Positions 30,500-42,030 of a DNA stretch of 64,000 nucleotides are shown in pieces; position 1 is the stretch's first letter, and every line of letters begins with the position of its first letter. The stretch lies in NCBI GenBank assembly GCA_977006965.1, contig OZ345353.1, positions 2,232,001-2,296,000 on the forward strand, in the 5' to 3' direction. The position numbers and the translations under genes are program-made. The stretch is from Phymatolithon calcareum (lineage: Eukaryota; Rhodophyta; Florideophyceae; Hapalidiales). Below the pieces are notes generated by a model. The model saw only the letters and a program-made list of their open reading frames with translations. It did no database searches and was not told the DNA's origin.

Positions 30500-30665
30500 C
30501 ACACTAACCTCGAAACATTGAAGACAACAATCCCCCCGGATAGCGCAACACCGGGGGGCGCAAAGAGCTCTTCGTGCCCGCCGTCTGGAAGTGCGGTATC
30601 ATATCAACGATCTCTTCCAAGCAATCGCCCTTTTGGAGCGACTGGACAAATCTCCAGACACCGAA

Positions 30666-32640
30666 ATGCCCTTTAATCAAAATCACGGCACCATCGATTT
30701 GATGCAGATCCTCCCAATTCCTCAGCTGACAAAGTGGAACTACCCTCGTTGGCACTAACACGTGGCCTCAATCGAAGAGGATCATGATATACAAGCGAAC
30801 CTCACAGCAGAAGCCCCCATACCTCCCGGTGCAGCTGATCAAAATACTGAAATCCGCAAGTCACGGAACAAGGCCATGCGTCTAATTCTTTCAAAGATCT
30901 CGGATAATATGACTCTCGAACTCGGCTATGATATATTCTCCTTGAAACCACACGAAATCATGTCCACCGTACAGAACTATTTTCACTCGAAATGCAGTGT
31001 TCAGGAACATGAAAAATTAAATGCAAAAGAATTAAACTGCATCCTGGATTAAGAAATGCCGATTACAGAGCACATCAAAAAATACCGATAAGTTCGATAA
31101 GACCAGATCCTTGCCAAGTACCCTAAAATCGCAAATGAACAAGTCACCGTGAACTACATCATGAACGGCCTATCCATGCGCAGTGGCTATGCTGCTCTGA
31201 TCCCCCCGCTTCAAATCGCACAGCCACGCAGTCTCACGGCCATAAGCACCTCACTAGAAACTGGAGCCAATTCCGCGCCAGTACCCACAACCCTACCCGC
31301 CGCGAGTCGAGAGGCAAAGGACGTTACGTAAGCCTGTTCAATGGTTCTCATATCACAAAACGGACATACACAATACCTCCCGTTGCTTTGCTCTAAAGAA
31401 GCGCGAAAAAGAACAGAAGAAGCGTGCGCGCGATACCGACGCGCAAACCAAGTGCACACACCACATACAGAATATCAAGCTCCTCCTACAACTCTAGTGA
31501 CGAAATAAATCAGTCTCTTTCTTTTTGTCACTTGAATTCTGCTGCAAATGGGACATTTAAGAAAATCTTTCAAGCCACACAGCTACTATTTCCTGGATCT
31601 GTCACGGTAGATAACAAGTCTCGTGCCACTACGACGTATTACGGTCCAATTACGATACAAAAAAGCAAGAAAAAGCCTCCGTGTCAAAGAAGCCATAGCT
31701 GCACTCATAATTGAGAACAATCTTCTGTCCGTTTTTCGTCTATGTGAAGACAATCACTTCCAGGTGATGATGATTGCAGAGGTCACCCTTGTTACTGCGT
31801 AAACTGATCCAGTACCTGAAAAACAAGTCATCTCTGAATCACCACCAGCACAAAGCATGTACCGGCTCATTGTGCCGGAAAAAGCTGCAAATTGAGCCCG
31901 CACACCTCCTGTGGCAACATATCGTGAGCCGAATCCTAACCTGCATGTGAAATCGCATGTGCTAGCATTGACTCGTCCTTCTCAACTTCCAACAAAACAG
32001 AGAAAACCACATCGGACTGCAACTGAATCAATGACAGCACAACAACTCGCAGAAGACTATCAACATATTCCTCGACAGAAGCAAAAGCAGTTTCATGAAG
32101 CCTTCGAATGGAACATTCGCACTGCAAAAATTGTCTACTATGGCAAAAAATCGTGACATTGGACTACCGTCAACACAGAAGTCAACTAAAGTCCGTATGA
32201 ACTGTAGTAGCGGCGCAATTGGATCGTTCCAACCAGCTCCGGATCGAGGGACGCTGATTCAGCCACTCCCCGGGCACACTGTTGTATGAGACATAGCCGA
32301 TCCCTTGAAAAATACCAAGGCCGAATGCCAGTAGGTCATGTCCCTAATAGAGCTGCACACACTCTACGCTCTCATATTACTTCCAAAGATGAAGGATGAA
32401 GCACTGAGACATTTGCAATATGGCATGACGGCTATAACACGGCACTTCGACACACTCCCATCGCGAATTCGATGCGACAATGTCCGAGAATTCCTTACGA
32501 AGATGCTGACGGAGCTGTACAGCTCAAGTGGAATTTTTGTATCTCCAACCACACCACATATGCCTCAAGAGATCGGTGTTGCAGAATGCTACAATCGTAC
32601 CATTGTCTCCCGCGTTCGGTCCACATGACATGCTGATAAT
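30666..32640 (+). pseudogene. Ty1/copia Gag-Pol remnant
   Basis: Gag starts at ATG 30666 (LPIPQLTKWNYPRWH), has a stop at about 30756, and continues ASIEEDHDIQANL to a second stop at about 31050, then ITEHIKKYR and YIMNGLSMRSGYAALIPPL. A CCHC-like YHKTDIHNTSRCFALKK lies near 31350. Pol is badly degraded. The integrase is recognisable at about 32338-32628: SLIELHTLYALIL, RCDNVREFLTK (second catalytic D), then SPTTPHMPQEIGVAECYN (catalytic E). No RT/RNase H follows. The element is dead. Confidence 0.75.
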
Positions 32641-32947
32641 ATATCGTTCGATCAATATTGAGATTGGGAAGTACAAGACACGGTCTCCAAGAATAACAGA
32701 ACGCTACAGGACACCACACGCACCATTTCAAAAGTGATCTGGCAACAGCATGCCCACTAAAGATCCCCGTTCCTACAATCGCCAACCAACCTTCAGATAT
32801 TTTGTCCTTTTGCAGAATTTGTGCATGTCGTCAGTGTCTGCGCCCAAAAGAAGAACCTTATTCATGGTTCGATTGAACATAACTAGTTTATAGCGCCAAA
32901 GTGTAAATTGGAACGGAACATAAGCAGCTCTTCGAGATGAAACTCCT
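32641..32947. other. unassigned gap between copia and gypsy remnants
   Basis: It may contain decayed pol, but I cannot read a domain. Confidence 0.3.
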
Positions 32948-33701
32948 TCATGTAGTTTGAAAAATAAGTATTTTAAAGCGTATCATGACATAGATTTTCC
33001 CGTTTGAGGTCCAGATTCTTATGACTGCCATTTTAAAACGAGCAAGAATGATGTCAATAGTTCGTTGGAACGTTTCCGGGGCGTTTTTCAGGCCGAAAGG
33101 CATCTTCTTGAATTGGAAAGTTCCGCTGTGTCGCGGTCTTGGTCGCGAATGGGGATCTTCCAGGACACCCCGCCCAGAGAGTCGATTCACTCATCCATAA
33201 GCTGTAGATCATACGAGTCCGTCATGGAAAGGACTTTCTGGCGCCTGTAATCCACACAGAAGCGCGACATTCCGTTCGGTTTAGGGATATTGACGACAGG
33301 GGAGGACCACTTCGACGATGCGGGCTAGATAACATCCAAACGCAACTTCTCTCCACTTCAGTCTTTTACACCTCCCGGGCCTTATGCCTGGCGTGGTGGG
33401 AGGGGGGAGGCAGACGCACGCGTAGAGCCTCAAGATTGATTCGGAGCTCGTTGTCCTTCACGGTTCCCAGATGGCCCTGCCACATGTCCTCGAACTCGCT
33501 GAGCATATTGCGGACATCGCATTGTTCGTCTTCCGACAGATGGTCCAAGTTAACATCATCCACCGTCACGCGCAAGCGCACGACGGGCGAGGCAGGGACT
33601 CGTGCCTCGAATCTGGCCTGTGAGTCGTCATCGAGTAAGGCCTGTGAACCCATCGTCTTTGAGAATACATTGGGGCCTCTATCTTTCGGAATCGCGGCCA
33701 C
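32948..33701 (-). pseudogene. Ty3/gypsy reverse transcriptase remnant
   Basis: Reading down the minus strand: LSEDEQCDVRNMLSEFEDMW (linker before RT), SSPVVNIPKPNG with RFCVDYRR (RT finger), a stop at DE-stop-IDSLGG, WKIPIRDQDRD, then GTFQFKKMPFGLKNAPETFQ (palm). The YLDD block is destroyed. Different from the 0.6-kb element at protein level, so a second gypsy family. Confidence 0.75.
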
Positions 33702-35333
33702 GAACAGTCTCTAGCCCTGCAGTCACCGATGGTGCAAATTATTTCGCTCGGAAATGATCAAACGTCATGTCCCTCTCTCTATCGCACCAGCTGTACCGAA
33801 ATTGATCGGCGACGGGTTCTCGAGCAGGGGCCCGCGGCATGCGCAAAGCTTTTCGAATCCTTGTCCGACAAGCAATCCAGGCATATCAACTTAGGACGTT
33901 TGGTCCTTCAGAGAGGTTGCGTATCAATTCCTGAACTTTCTCTATCCAAAACGGATATTATCCATTCCGTCATAGCTGTTCAAACGTTACAGCTTACCCT
34001 TGGTGTCACTGGAAGGATGCACTTGATCGTGGAGAATGAGCTCAGTGATCCAAGTTCCATGGATTTTGATGGAATATAGTCTAGAAAACGGCGTATGTCT
34101 GTTTTACCTCTTTTTTCCGATATCATTTTGTTCTTGATTCAAAATACGTCACCGCAGCGGAGCGAAATATCCAGTCAAATGTGCTCGTCTTTCGCTCGAG
34201 TCGAGCAGAGCTCTCGCTCCAGTGCAAAAGAGCTTGCAGTCATTGAAACTTCACCCATTGGTTTTAATGACTCCAATCTTGTCCTTCCTTTTTGGTTTAC
34301 CAACTAGACTTCTGATACAAAACCTGAGAAGGACATCGAAACCGACACGATTGCATTCTGAGACTTGTTTCGTTTTTCAAAAAATTCGACCTGAGCGCCG
34401 CGGACTTGGACAAAACGCGCCAGACCATTATTTACATGCTCCAAGTGCCAGGTAGAAATTTGTTTCGGAAGAATGGCAAAGCAATTGGGAGTTTGGTGTT
34501 CTCTAAAATGGACTCCTCCGTGGCTTCGTAAAGTAAAAGCATTTTATTACGGGAGGAGGTACACCAAAAAGTTCAAGCCAAAAATGAGAGTTCTTCTATG
34601 CCCTAGAAAAATCTCGAAAAGAGAAGACAGGCCACAATGTCGAGCAATACTATCAGAATAGATTTTGTGAGAACACGGCACTAGACCTCTTGTCCTGCAT
34701 TATCTACGAAATGTTAAAATCAGCATTTCGGAGTCTGAGATTCTTCTCCTTCCTCAGAGTGATATTCGTGCTAAACAAGGCCTCCTTCAGGACAATTCCC
34801 ACCTATCCGTCTCCATAATCGTGTCGAGCATACCCATTAGAAAACGAAGGCTGGTGTCCTGTCCTTGCAGCTTCAGTTGCAGTCCCCAGCAGAAAACATG
34901 GAAATTGCGTCTCCAATTACTGCACCGCGCTGAAACCGTATTAAGCCAAGCCTGCGCTTTCCGTTCAGAAGAGCAATAAGTCGAGGATGCAAAGATGAGG
35001 AAGATCCTAAAGGCTTAGAGAAGTGCAAACGTGATCTTGCTTACGGAACTACAGCCCATTTGAGAAACGAAATGCAGGAACTCTCTCCCAGATATTGTTT
35101 GTCGAATAAATAAAAGACCAAGGAGCAGGCTCCAGCCAAAATACTGGTAGTATTTCTGCTCGGTGGACTATATTTCGAACAGAATAAAAGGTACGAGTAC
35201 GTCGGACACGATTAACACCGGAAGCGAACCGCGAAAAGATATTGCACCATTTTTTGTCATTCGTCGCGCTACATCTTTAGTTCAGTCACAGGACACAATA
35301 GTCACAATTAGCGACAAAAACAAGAAGGAAACA
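33702..35333. other. no recognisable gene
   Basis: Given its position upstream of the gypsy RT remnant it may hold decayed gag sequence on the minus strand, but no motif is legible. Confidence 0.3.
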
Positions 35334-35759
35334 ATGGCATTCCAAAACCACACTGAAAGGCCAGACTTTATCTGTGACATTAGTGAAACTAAGGTATACA
35401 TATCTGATGCAGAAACTCTTGAAGAACGGAAAGAGCTGAATGATGCGGTAAGCAACGCGTTTACGTCTTTCCTACGGAGTAAGTCCATAATTGTTTTGAA
35501 TTCGTTTTTGCTGACGCTTTCAAACAACCACAATGGACTTGTAACTGATGCTCCAAAAACGGGATTAGCGCGAGGGGTGTCCGGTGATATCCGAGATGCA
35601 TCCTCTCAAACGATAATTCCCCTCCATGGTAGGGTTCATTTTGCTTTCATTTTTATCAAGAAGGATACTGCTACAGGGCATTTGTACGACTTCCGTTCGA
35701 CATCAAAGACAATCTGTGGCTCTCTAGTGTCTAGTTTACTGAAAATTTCCCTCAATTGA
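35334..35759 (+). CDS. unrecognised ORF running into the piggyBac-like element
   Basis: From its first ATG this ORF gives about 141 aa; the frame is open from 35163. It includes RPDFICDISETKVYISDAETLEERKEL, and no family is recognised. The last ~12 codons lie within the inverted repeat of the neighbouring element, so if real, the original gene was truncated by that insertion. Confidence 0.18.
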   Translation: MAFQNHTERPDFICDISETKVYISDAETLEERKELNDAVSNAFTSFLRSKSIIVLNSFLLTLSNNHNGLVTDAPKTGLARGVSGDIRDASSQTIIPLHGRVHFAFIFIKKDTATGHLYDFRSTSKTICGSLVSSLLKISLN

Positions 35760-35849
35760 GGGGCACTTTTTCCTCAATTGAGGGGATGAGAATAGTTTAA
35801 CTTTTGCGCATGAAAGCTACTCAGTTTCGGGCGCATCAAAAGCTTCAAG

Positions 35850-36660
35850 CTAATGGATGCCTTCCACATGCTTAGCGAAGCAGTTCCTGCCAGGAGACGT
35901 ACCGCAAATGAATGTTGCGGCACCATCCAGCCTGTTACACGATGAGCACACGAGGGTCATCTTCTCGAATTTGCAGACCCTGCAGTTTTTTTGCACAGCA
36001 AAATTAGTCATCATGCCATCCGCAGTCTTCCTTTTCTTTCTCGCGGGGGTTAAGTGGGTTCCGACACTGCTTCCGGAGACAAAGGAGTGGTTGAACGGCG
36101 ACGAATATTACTCGAATCGTACGAGTTATTGATGAGCTGCTCGGACAGCACTTCATACTACCCTCGCTGCATCATGTGATCCTGATACTCTGCACGCGCA
36201 CCGGAGAATAAATGCCAGCTATCAACTACACAAATTTCCAAAGGAGATTTGTTAACGCGGAACGACCAGTCCAGGGTGTAGACTTTCTTCTCAAGATCCA
36301 AACTCTTTTGGCGGCACCGATTGTGCTTGTCGATTTGCGCGCACACAGAGTAGTAGGTCTCGCATACCTCGCTCAGGGGCATAGACAGCTCAACACGAAA
36401 CGGCCCTTATTCAAGCTGCCGCCAACGCACACGATTGTGCGGTTTGCCTTCCAGTGTCGTAGAGGAGTGCGAACTGTCCAGAACTGGCGTAGAATTCATC
36501 CCCCAATCGGGCATAGAACTTGTCGCTCCTGCTATGGAACCCCATGAGCAATAAAGTTGGGGTCCCGGTCGGGTGTGATGACATCAACTTACTTTTGAGA
36601 CGCCTGGTCCCAAGAGCCTTGCATGGCGTAGGCAAGAGTGCCTGGAATAGGGCGTTCATA
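35850..36660 (-). pseudogene. piggyBac-like transposase, C-terminal half
   Basis: The minus strand encodes ETYYSVCAQIDKHNRCRQ, then LDLEKKVYTLDWSFRVN and CVVDSWHLFSGAR (36158-36382), typical of the DDE_Tnp_1_7 domain end. After a short frame-broken stretch, 36056-35850 encodes a C-terminal Cys/His module: NCRVCKFEKMTLVCSSC, then FICGTSPGRNCFAKH and a final H before the stop at 35850. Frameshifts near 36060-36160 and upstream of 36400 make it non-functional as one frame. Introns cannot be excluded. Confidence 0.65.
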
Positions 36661-37110
36661 GCTTCTGACGGTTGTATCGAAGCTTATGTGCCCCCTTGGG
36701 GAGCTTCTGGTTGCGACTGAAGAGAATGAATTGGTGTTTGGCGAAGAAGATCGGCCACCACGAGTACTGTAAGCCAGATTTTTTGGTGCAGAATTCTGCG
36801 GGCTGAGACTCGATACAAGGATTCGAGAGGAGAGAGCACCTTCGCCAACCTTTCTTGCCTTGACGTTAACAATATTGAGTGTCTTAAGCTTAGTCTTCTC
36901 GGTCGGTTTCCAAACTAGGACCCAATTCACGCGAAGCGACATGCTTTCGAGACCAATGATTTCATTCAATAGTTCCTCCAGAACCGTAACGTTCACCTTT
37001 TTTGAGTTGGAAAAGGCTCCACTGTAACACTTTGCTAGACTGGTTACCGATGTTGCCTTAGTGTGTACGGACGCGCCGACCACTTGGCGCGGGTCTCTTT
37101 CTCGTGACAT
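36589..37110 (-). CDS. ORF in the piggyBac-like element, N-terminal region
   Basis: A 173-aa frame on the same strand, upstream of the transposase C-terminus and inside the inverted repeats. It has a folded-looking first half (VTSLAKCYSGAF, then LRVNWVLVWKP) and a Ser/Arg-rich second half. It is probably the transposase N-terminus or an accessory ORF. I do not recognise a domain. Confidence 0.35.
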   Translation of the reverse strand: MSRERDPRQVVGASVHTKATSVTSLAKCYSGAFSNSKKVNVTVLEELLNEIIGLESMSLRVNWVLVWKPTEKTKLKTLNIVNVKARKVGEGALSSRILVSSLSPQNSAPKNLAYSTRGGRSSSPNTNSFSSVATRSSPRGHISFDTTVRSYERPIPGTLAYAMQGSWDQASQK

Positions 37111-37339
37111 GGCAGGTCTGCTTCTTCAGACTGAAAATCGTATTTTTGTTCCTACCACCGAACGACGCCCATTTAAGGTAGTAGTTGGGGTACTGCTCGG
37201 GCAGAACACAAGCCCGCCTTTCCAAAGATGTCGCGAACTATCTGTTTCGCATTCTTTTGACATACTTTTTGACCTTTCAAAACCCCCCTCAATTAAGGGA
37301 TTTACCCTTAATTGAGGTGGTTAGTAAACTAGACACTAG

Positions 37340-39463
37340 AAGCAGTGGAAAATTGGTGCGAGTTCTTGAAGGAGCACGAAGATCAAACACTTGCCCTTCA
37401 AATGGATAATTTGCCCAAAAAAATGTATCTCTCCGCAGAAAAATAAACTTGTTGAATGTGTAGCCTTTAGTTGCGCGAATGCGTCTTTTCCAGCGAAAGG
37501 ATTATATCACAGGTTTTCATCCGATGATATTCCAAAGATAAGAAAAGAAATCAGAAGGAGATCGGAAACCAAGTCACATTGTGTCACAATGTAGCTCTTC
37601 AAAACTACAAAAAAAGATAGAACAAGCTCGTAGTTTTGGCTCGCACTTCAGACACTTCATTTCATAAGGTATTCCTGATAAACAAACTATATCTCCTTAA
37701 AAAATTGAACAAATACACAAAAGAAACACCGAACATGTCATTGTCGCGATTGCGCTTCATGAAGTCGAAAAGAGTCAGAAAAAGGACTCACATCACTTAA
37801 AATACACAGTAGATTCTATCCGCCCGATATCAACCAGGTTCGAAAAACTGGACCATTGGGACAACAACATACTCTCTCATCCGGTACTTGCGATGGTAAT
37901 ATTGAATTTTACATTAAGTGCGAATTGTGACGAGAATAGTTACATGACAGAAGAGAACACAGAGGAAATGCCGAGATCGTGAGATGGAAAGAATGGAGCA
38001 CAATAAGTCGTAATCATGGTCTTTTTCTAAGGCGGGTGAGGAGAGATGTAGTGCTGCAATAAATCGTACTAGGTAGGATAGATGCGGCGGCTGCAGTGGT
38101 GATTGCGATATGAGCCGAAGATAGTAATGTGCCAGAAGGTTCGAACTCTAGTACGCCGAGCAATAGAGTCGTAGATAATCAACCTTGTGCCCAGGGCACG
38201 GAAACAAATACAATAGGCACGATATGAGTGACCGTAAGAGTAAAAATCGCTTCGTAGTGAAGACATCTGCGCCGGTTGGGGCTAGAATGACCAGATCCTG
38301 CACAGAGAACTAGGGTCAAGAGCACACCAGTGAGTGTAGTGAAGGTGACAGGCCACATGAGGGCGCCGACATGCATGAGATGGCACGCCAAACCCACAAC
38401 AAAGAGGTAAAGTTGACGTAGCACTGCCAGAGTAGTACAAAGCAGAAGAAGCGAAAGAATACAGGAGTAGATTGGCGTCGTGCTTGAGACATTGGAAAAT
38501 GCGCAAACAAATTCGTTTGTCCAGAATTGCGACAATTATGACCACGAGATCGAGCGTAAAAAGAAAAATATCAGAAATTATTTCGGTCTATATTGCTACA
38601 TCGAACTGACTGACTGCCCTTTGCCTGAAATAGTGCATTACACCGCTCCTTTGGCCTTCTTGTTTGTTGGCCCAGCGGACCTCAGTGCGAAATTTCATTA
38701 AATTAATAATAAATGTGGGTTAGAACCAACGAAGAAGTTGAAGTGGAGAATCATGGATGTACTTCATGCAGGATGGCGGCTATAAGAGGCCCGAAAAATC
38801 TTGGGCCAACATCAGCATCTGTGAAATGTGGAAGGTTATCTTTACAGCTGGTTCCGTATTACAGTTGCGAGGGTCATCGTGAAGCGCAGTTCTGCAAACG
38901 CATTTCCGACTTGTGCGCTCATAAGCACTTGTTTCAGTAATACGCCTGGTACCCATTTACAGAGTGTTTGCAGGGAAAAGGTTCGCCCTGGTCGCCTTTT
39001 TCTTCATTCTTAATGATTTCTTGGAATGTACGGATATTGAGTGGTGCCGCGATCATGTTGAAAGGTCAAATGCTCACTCTTCGCTGCTTCCGTGCTATCA
39101 TACGAGCAATATAAATCAATGATACCATAGCTGAAAGGGGCTCGTAACTCAGACTGACATTAAAACATAAGTATCTCGGCAAGATTAGTGTAAAAAGTTC
39201 TCCGAGAGTGATCTTACTGCAGGCACTACACACACAGAGGTCAATCTATTGAAGTTAAACCTGGTCAGATTAGCCCCTTTCCGTTTATACTTCTGAGAAC
39301 TCTAGAGATTTTCGAACCTTGCGAACCTGCTAAAATGAAATTCTTGGCGTAAGTTGCGTAAAAGTCCCGTTTTTGGACTAAAATTGTTGTTTTAGTGCAC
39401 GCATTACTCCGAGATGGAAACTGCTTTTTTGAATTCGATTTTTCCAGGAAAGGAACGTATATC
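37340..39463. other. no recognisable gene
   Basis: The largest ORF (38179-38535, minus, 118 aa) is hydrophobic with two or three possible membrane segments but has no family signature. Otherwise only AT-rich sequence. Confidence 0.35.
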
Positions 39464-39736
39464 ATTTACTTTTGAGAAAATTCGCTGCATGGACCGAAAA
39501 AGGTGGCAAAATTCGCTAAATCGGCACCCCTTGCAAAAACTAATACTTGTTATGATTTGAGCTAGCTAACCCTAGATACAAACACACGACGCCAGTACAA
39601 GAGCAATAATGAGGACAGTAAAACCTAGACAGAGGCATATCATTACACTACCCATCCGCTGCGCAAAGCACTCTGCACGTCGTCACATTCGATTCTAAGC
39701 CAACTCACAACGCTTTCGCCCGAACCGTCTGAAGTC

Positions 39737-40006
39737 ATGGAGAAGAAGGAGCTCGTGTTAAGGGTGGGTGACTACCCTGGAGCACACTTTGACGATGTTG
39801 TCAACCTCGTAATCCCCCACAACACCTCTATTGGCAAGGCACATTTCGTGGCAAATCGCAACAAGCAGCGGGTGGCGCTCATCTGTAGCCAGCGCACAGC
39901 TTGCGCCTTCCGTGTGAACATCCGAGCGCTGTCGAGCGTCGAAGGCGTCAGGATCACCACATTTTCAGGACACAGCTGCGTTGGCGGCTCCTCCAGGTTA
40001 CGATAA
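39737..40006 (+). CDS. MULE transposase N-terminal ORF, copy 1
   Basis: This 89-aa frame includes a short Cys/His-containing N-terminal domain (VALICSQRTACAFRVNIRA, then TFSGHSC), as found before the MULE catalytic domain. It ends at TAA 40004-40006 and is in the same frame as the main ORF that starts at 40043. A 15-nt segment with GT...AG ends (39997-40011) contains the stop; skipping it would join the frames. Whether this is a micro-intron, readthrough or a mutation is unknown. Confidence 0.6.
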   Translation: MEKKELVLRVGDYPGAHFDDVVNLVIPHNTSIGKAHFVANRNKQRVALICSQRTACAFRVNIRALSSVEGVRITTFSGHSCVGGSSRLR

Positions 40007-40042
40007 TTCAGTAAGGAGGTACTCGCGCGGCGGGCGCCAGTG

Positions 40043-41650
40043 ATGACGGATTTTATCGCCACAAAAGGCCGCGTCAGCGGAAACGCGGCCCAGCTAACGG
40101 AGATGGTCCGCAAACAATGTGGTATAGCGCTGAAACCAACGCAAGCGCACAGCATAGTGGCTGCGAAGCAGGGAACGGACCTCCATCATCTGGCGCAAAT
40201 CCGTGTACTGCGCTCGTACTTGGCCGCAGTACAACAGCGTGACCCCGGCGGAATGTACGCACTTGCAACAACCCCAGTCCCTGGCACGACACAGCAGCAG
40301 CTTCACAGCGTTTTCTGTTGCCCAAAGGGAGCGATGGACACATGGGCGGCCTTCAACGGCTTCGTAAGCGTTGACGCGGCCCATTTAACTTCTGTTACGC
40401 AAGGCCAGCTTTTCACCCTCACAACGTATGATTCCAACAGGCATGCGACCACTCTGGCCTTCTGCATCGTGCAGGGAGAGAGCGCGCTCAGCTGGGCCAG
40501 TTTCCTCTCCAACTGCATTTCATGCTTTCCCAACATTTCGATTTTAATGTCAGACGGCGCCAAAGGCCTAGACTCGGCCGAGGTGTCGGAACTTCTCTCG
40601 TCCCACAACGTAACGCGCTCGAGGTGCGCGTGGCACCTGCTTTGGAAAAACCTTCGTGCTGCGGGAATCAAGCACAGCGATGCAGATCGTGCTGCACTGT
40701 GGTCAATAGTGTACGCCAGAACTGAGAACTACGCATACCAGCTGCTAGAGCAGCTCAAGGCGGACAATGAGCCACTAGTGCAGTGGTTTTCGGAGCGCAT
40801 GCACTCTTGCGCGACGTTTGAATTCCTAAAGCGTGGTCTCTCCCGCTTGGGTGTTGTAAGCTCTAATAGCGCAGAGCAGACCAACAGTGCACTCGTCAAG
40901 GTGCGTGCGGAGCCTATTTGCGACATTGTGGCCTCTATAATCGGGCGAATGTCCGACGATCGCTTCAAACGCGGCCGCATGGCGCACGAGATGATATCGA
41001 CGGGCAAGTTACTCACGCCTTACTGCTACAAGAAGCACCAGGAAAAAATTATCCGAGCGCAGAAGTTGCTTGTGGAGCCGGAGGTCATCGAAAGTGACAT
41101 GCTCAGGTGTGTTGTTAGCAGCGACGTGACTCCATTCCATGTGGTAGTTACCAGCGAATACCGCGCTGCCTGCTCTTGCCGCCACTTTGAAGAGCACCAA
41201 AGGCCATGTAGCCACGTTGTCGCTGCACTTTTGTTCGCTTCTAGAGGCTTGGCGAGGCATCGAGTCGCGTTCGACCCGTGGAACAAAAACTGGTTCGGGG
41301 ACGCATGGCTGTTGAGAACGTGGGCCAAGCAACACGAGGGCAGCATCACTCGCGTTGCAGTCACTGGTGACCAGCTAGTACAGGAAGATTTGCTGCCGTT
41401 TGACCTTGTCGCTAAGCCGGGCCGCAAGCGCAAGAGGCCCTACATACCGTCGGAAATGAGGGCCAGACACTGCTCCTCTTGCGGAAACATCGGTCACTTC
41501 TCGCGAACATGCGCCAAGCCTAACATCCACAATATTGTTGAGGCGAAGCGAGAACAGATCGACAAAGCGGCACAGTCCATGATAATTGATCTCACCGCCT
41601 GCGATGACGGAGATGCTACTTGGGACGAGGAGCAAAAGCCTAGAGAGTAG
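40043..41650 (+). CDS. MULE transposase, copy 1
   Basis: A 535-aa Mutator transposase that cuts and integrates the element through its inverted repeats. The DDE core has D111 (FVSVDAAHL) and D171 (ILMSDGAKGL), followed by CAWHLLWKNL, the typical C/H motif after the second D. The third acidic residue probably lies near FSERM. A SWIM zinc finger (C377-x-C379...C389-x-H391) and a CCHC knuckle at 477-490 (CSSCGNIGHFSRTC) follow. The ATG at 40043 follows a GTG codon. The translation equals that of copy 2 in every residue, so one of the youngest features here. Confidence 0.92.
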   Translation: MTDFIATKGRVSGNAAQLTEMVRKQCGIALKPTQAHSIVAAKQGTDLHHLAQIRVLRSYLAAVQQRDPGGMYALATTPVPGTTQQQLHSVFCCPKGAMDTWAAFNGFVSVDAAHLTSVTQGQLFTLTTYDSNRHATTLAFCIVQGESALSWASFLSNCISCFPNISILMSDGAKGLDSAEVSELLSSHNVTRSRCAWHLLWKNLRAAGIKHSDADRAALWSIVYARTENYAYQLLEQLKADNEPLVQWFSERMHSCATFEFLKRGLSRLGVVSSNSAEQTNSALVKVRAEPICDIVASIIGRMSDDRFKRGRMAHEMISTGKLLTPYCYKKHQEKIIRAQKLLVEPEVIESDMLRCVVSSDVTPFHVVVTSEYRAACSCRHFEEHQRPCSHVVAALLFASRGLARHRVAFDPWNKNWFGDAWLLRTWAKQHEGSITRVAVTGDQLVQEDLLPFDLVAKPGRKRKRPYIPSEMRARHCSSCGNIGHFSRTCAKPNIHNIVEAKREQIDKAAQSMIIDLTACDDGDATWDEEQKPRE

Positions 41651-41800
41651 TGCACACGATAAAATTTACTCTTTTTACCAAGTGTATTTTCGTAGAGTGC
41701 TCTGGTTATCATAACGAGTAGTAGTTTTTGCAAGGGGTGCCGATTTAGCGAATTTTGCCACCTTTTTCGGTCCATGCAGCGAATTTCCTCATTTACTTTT

Positions 41801-41890
41801 GGTGTACCTTGTTTCTAGACTAAGCTAAGCTCAGAATCATGACACAATACGTCACCTTAATTTGTGCATGTCCAGTATAGGAAAAACTAC
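41801..41890. other. spacer between the inverted MULE copies
   Basis: 90 bp of unique DNA between the right TSD of copy 1 and the start of copy 2. It would form the loop of a read-through hairpin. Confidence 0.8.
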
Positions 41891-42030
41891 GAGGAAATTC
41901 GCTGCATGGACCGAAAAAGGTGGCAAAATTCGCTAAATCGGCACCCCTTGCAAAAACTACTACTCGTTATGATAACCAGAGCACTCTACGAAAATACACT
42001 TGGTAAAAAGAGTAAATTTTATCGTGTGCA

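Larger units (their letters stand above)
35724..37339 (-). mobile_element. piggyBac-like DNA transposon with terminal inverted repeats
   Basis: CTAGTGTCTAGTTTACT at 35724-35740 is repeated inverted at 37323-37339. Just inside each end lie two tandem copies of a palindrome of the CCTCAATTGAGG or CCTCAATTAAGG type. The interior encodes, on the minus strand, a piggyBac-like transposase C-terminus. CTAG or TA flanks both ends; the classic TTAA target is not clear at the outer ends. Confidence 0.65.
39474..41790 (+). mobile_element. MULE (Mutator-like) transposon, copy 1
   Basis: This 2317-bp element has terminal inverted repeats of about 83 bp (39474-39556 and 41708-41790, three mismatches) starting GAGAAAATTCGCTGC. 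It is flanked by a perfect 10-bp TSD, ATTTACTTTT (39464-39473 and 41791-41800), as expected for Mutator insertion. It encodes a MULE transposase. Nearly identical to the inverted copy at 41891-44207. Confidence 0.95.

Noticed and set aside
30504-30761. Minus-strand 85-aa ORF
   Set aside because: It lies antisense to the copia leader and gag start, whose plus-strand frame gives recognisable Gag sequence.
38179-38535. 118-aa hydrophobic minus-strand ORF as a membrane protein gene
   Set aside because: Hydrophobicity alone is weak evidence, and no family motif, paralogue or regulatory context is visible.
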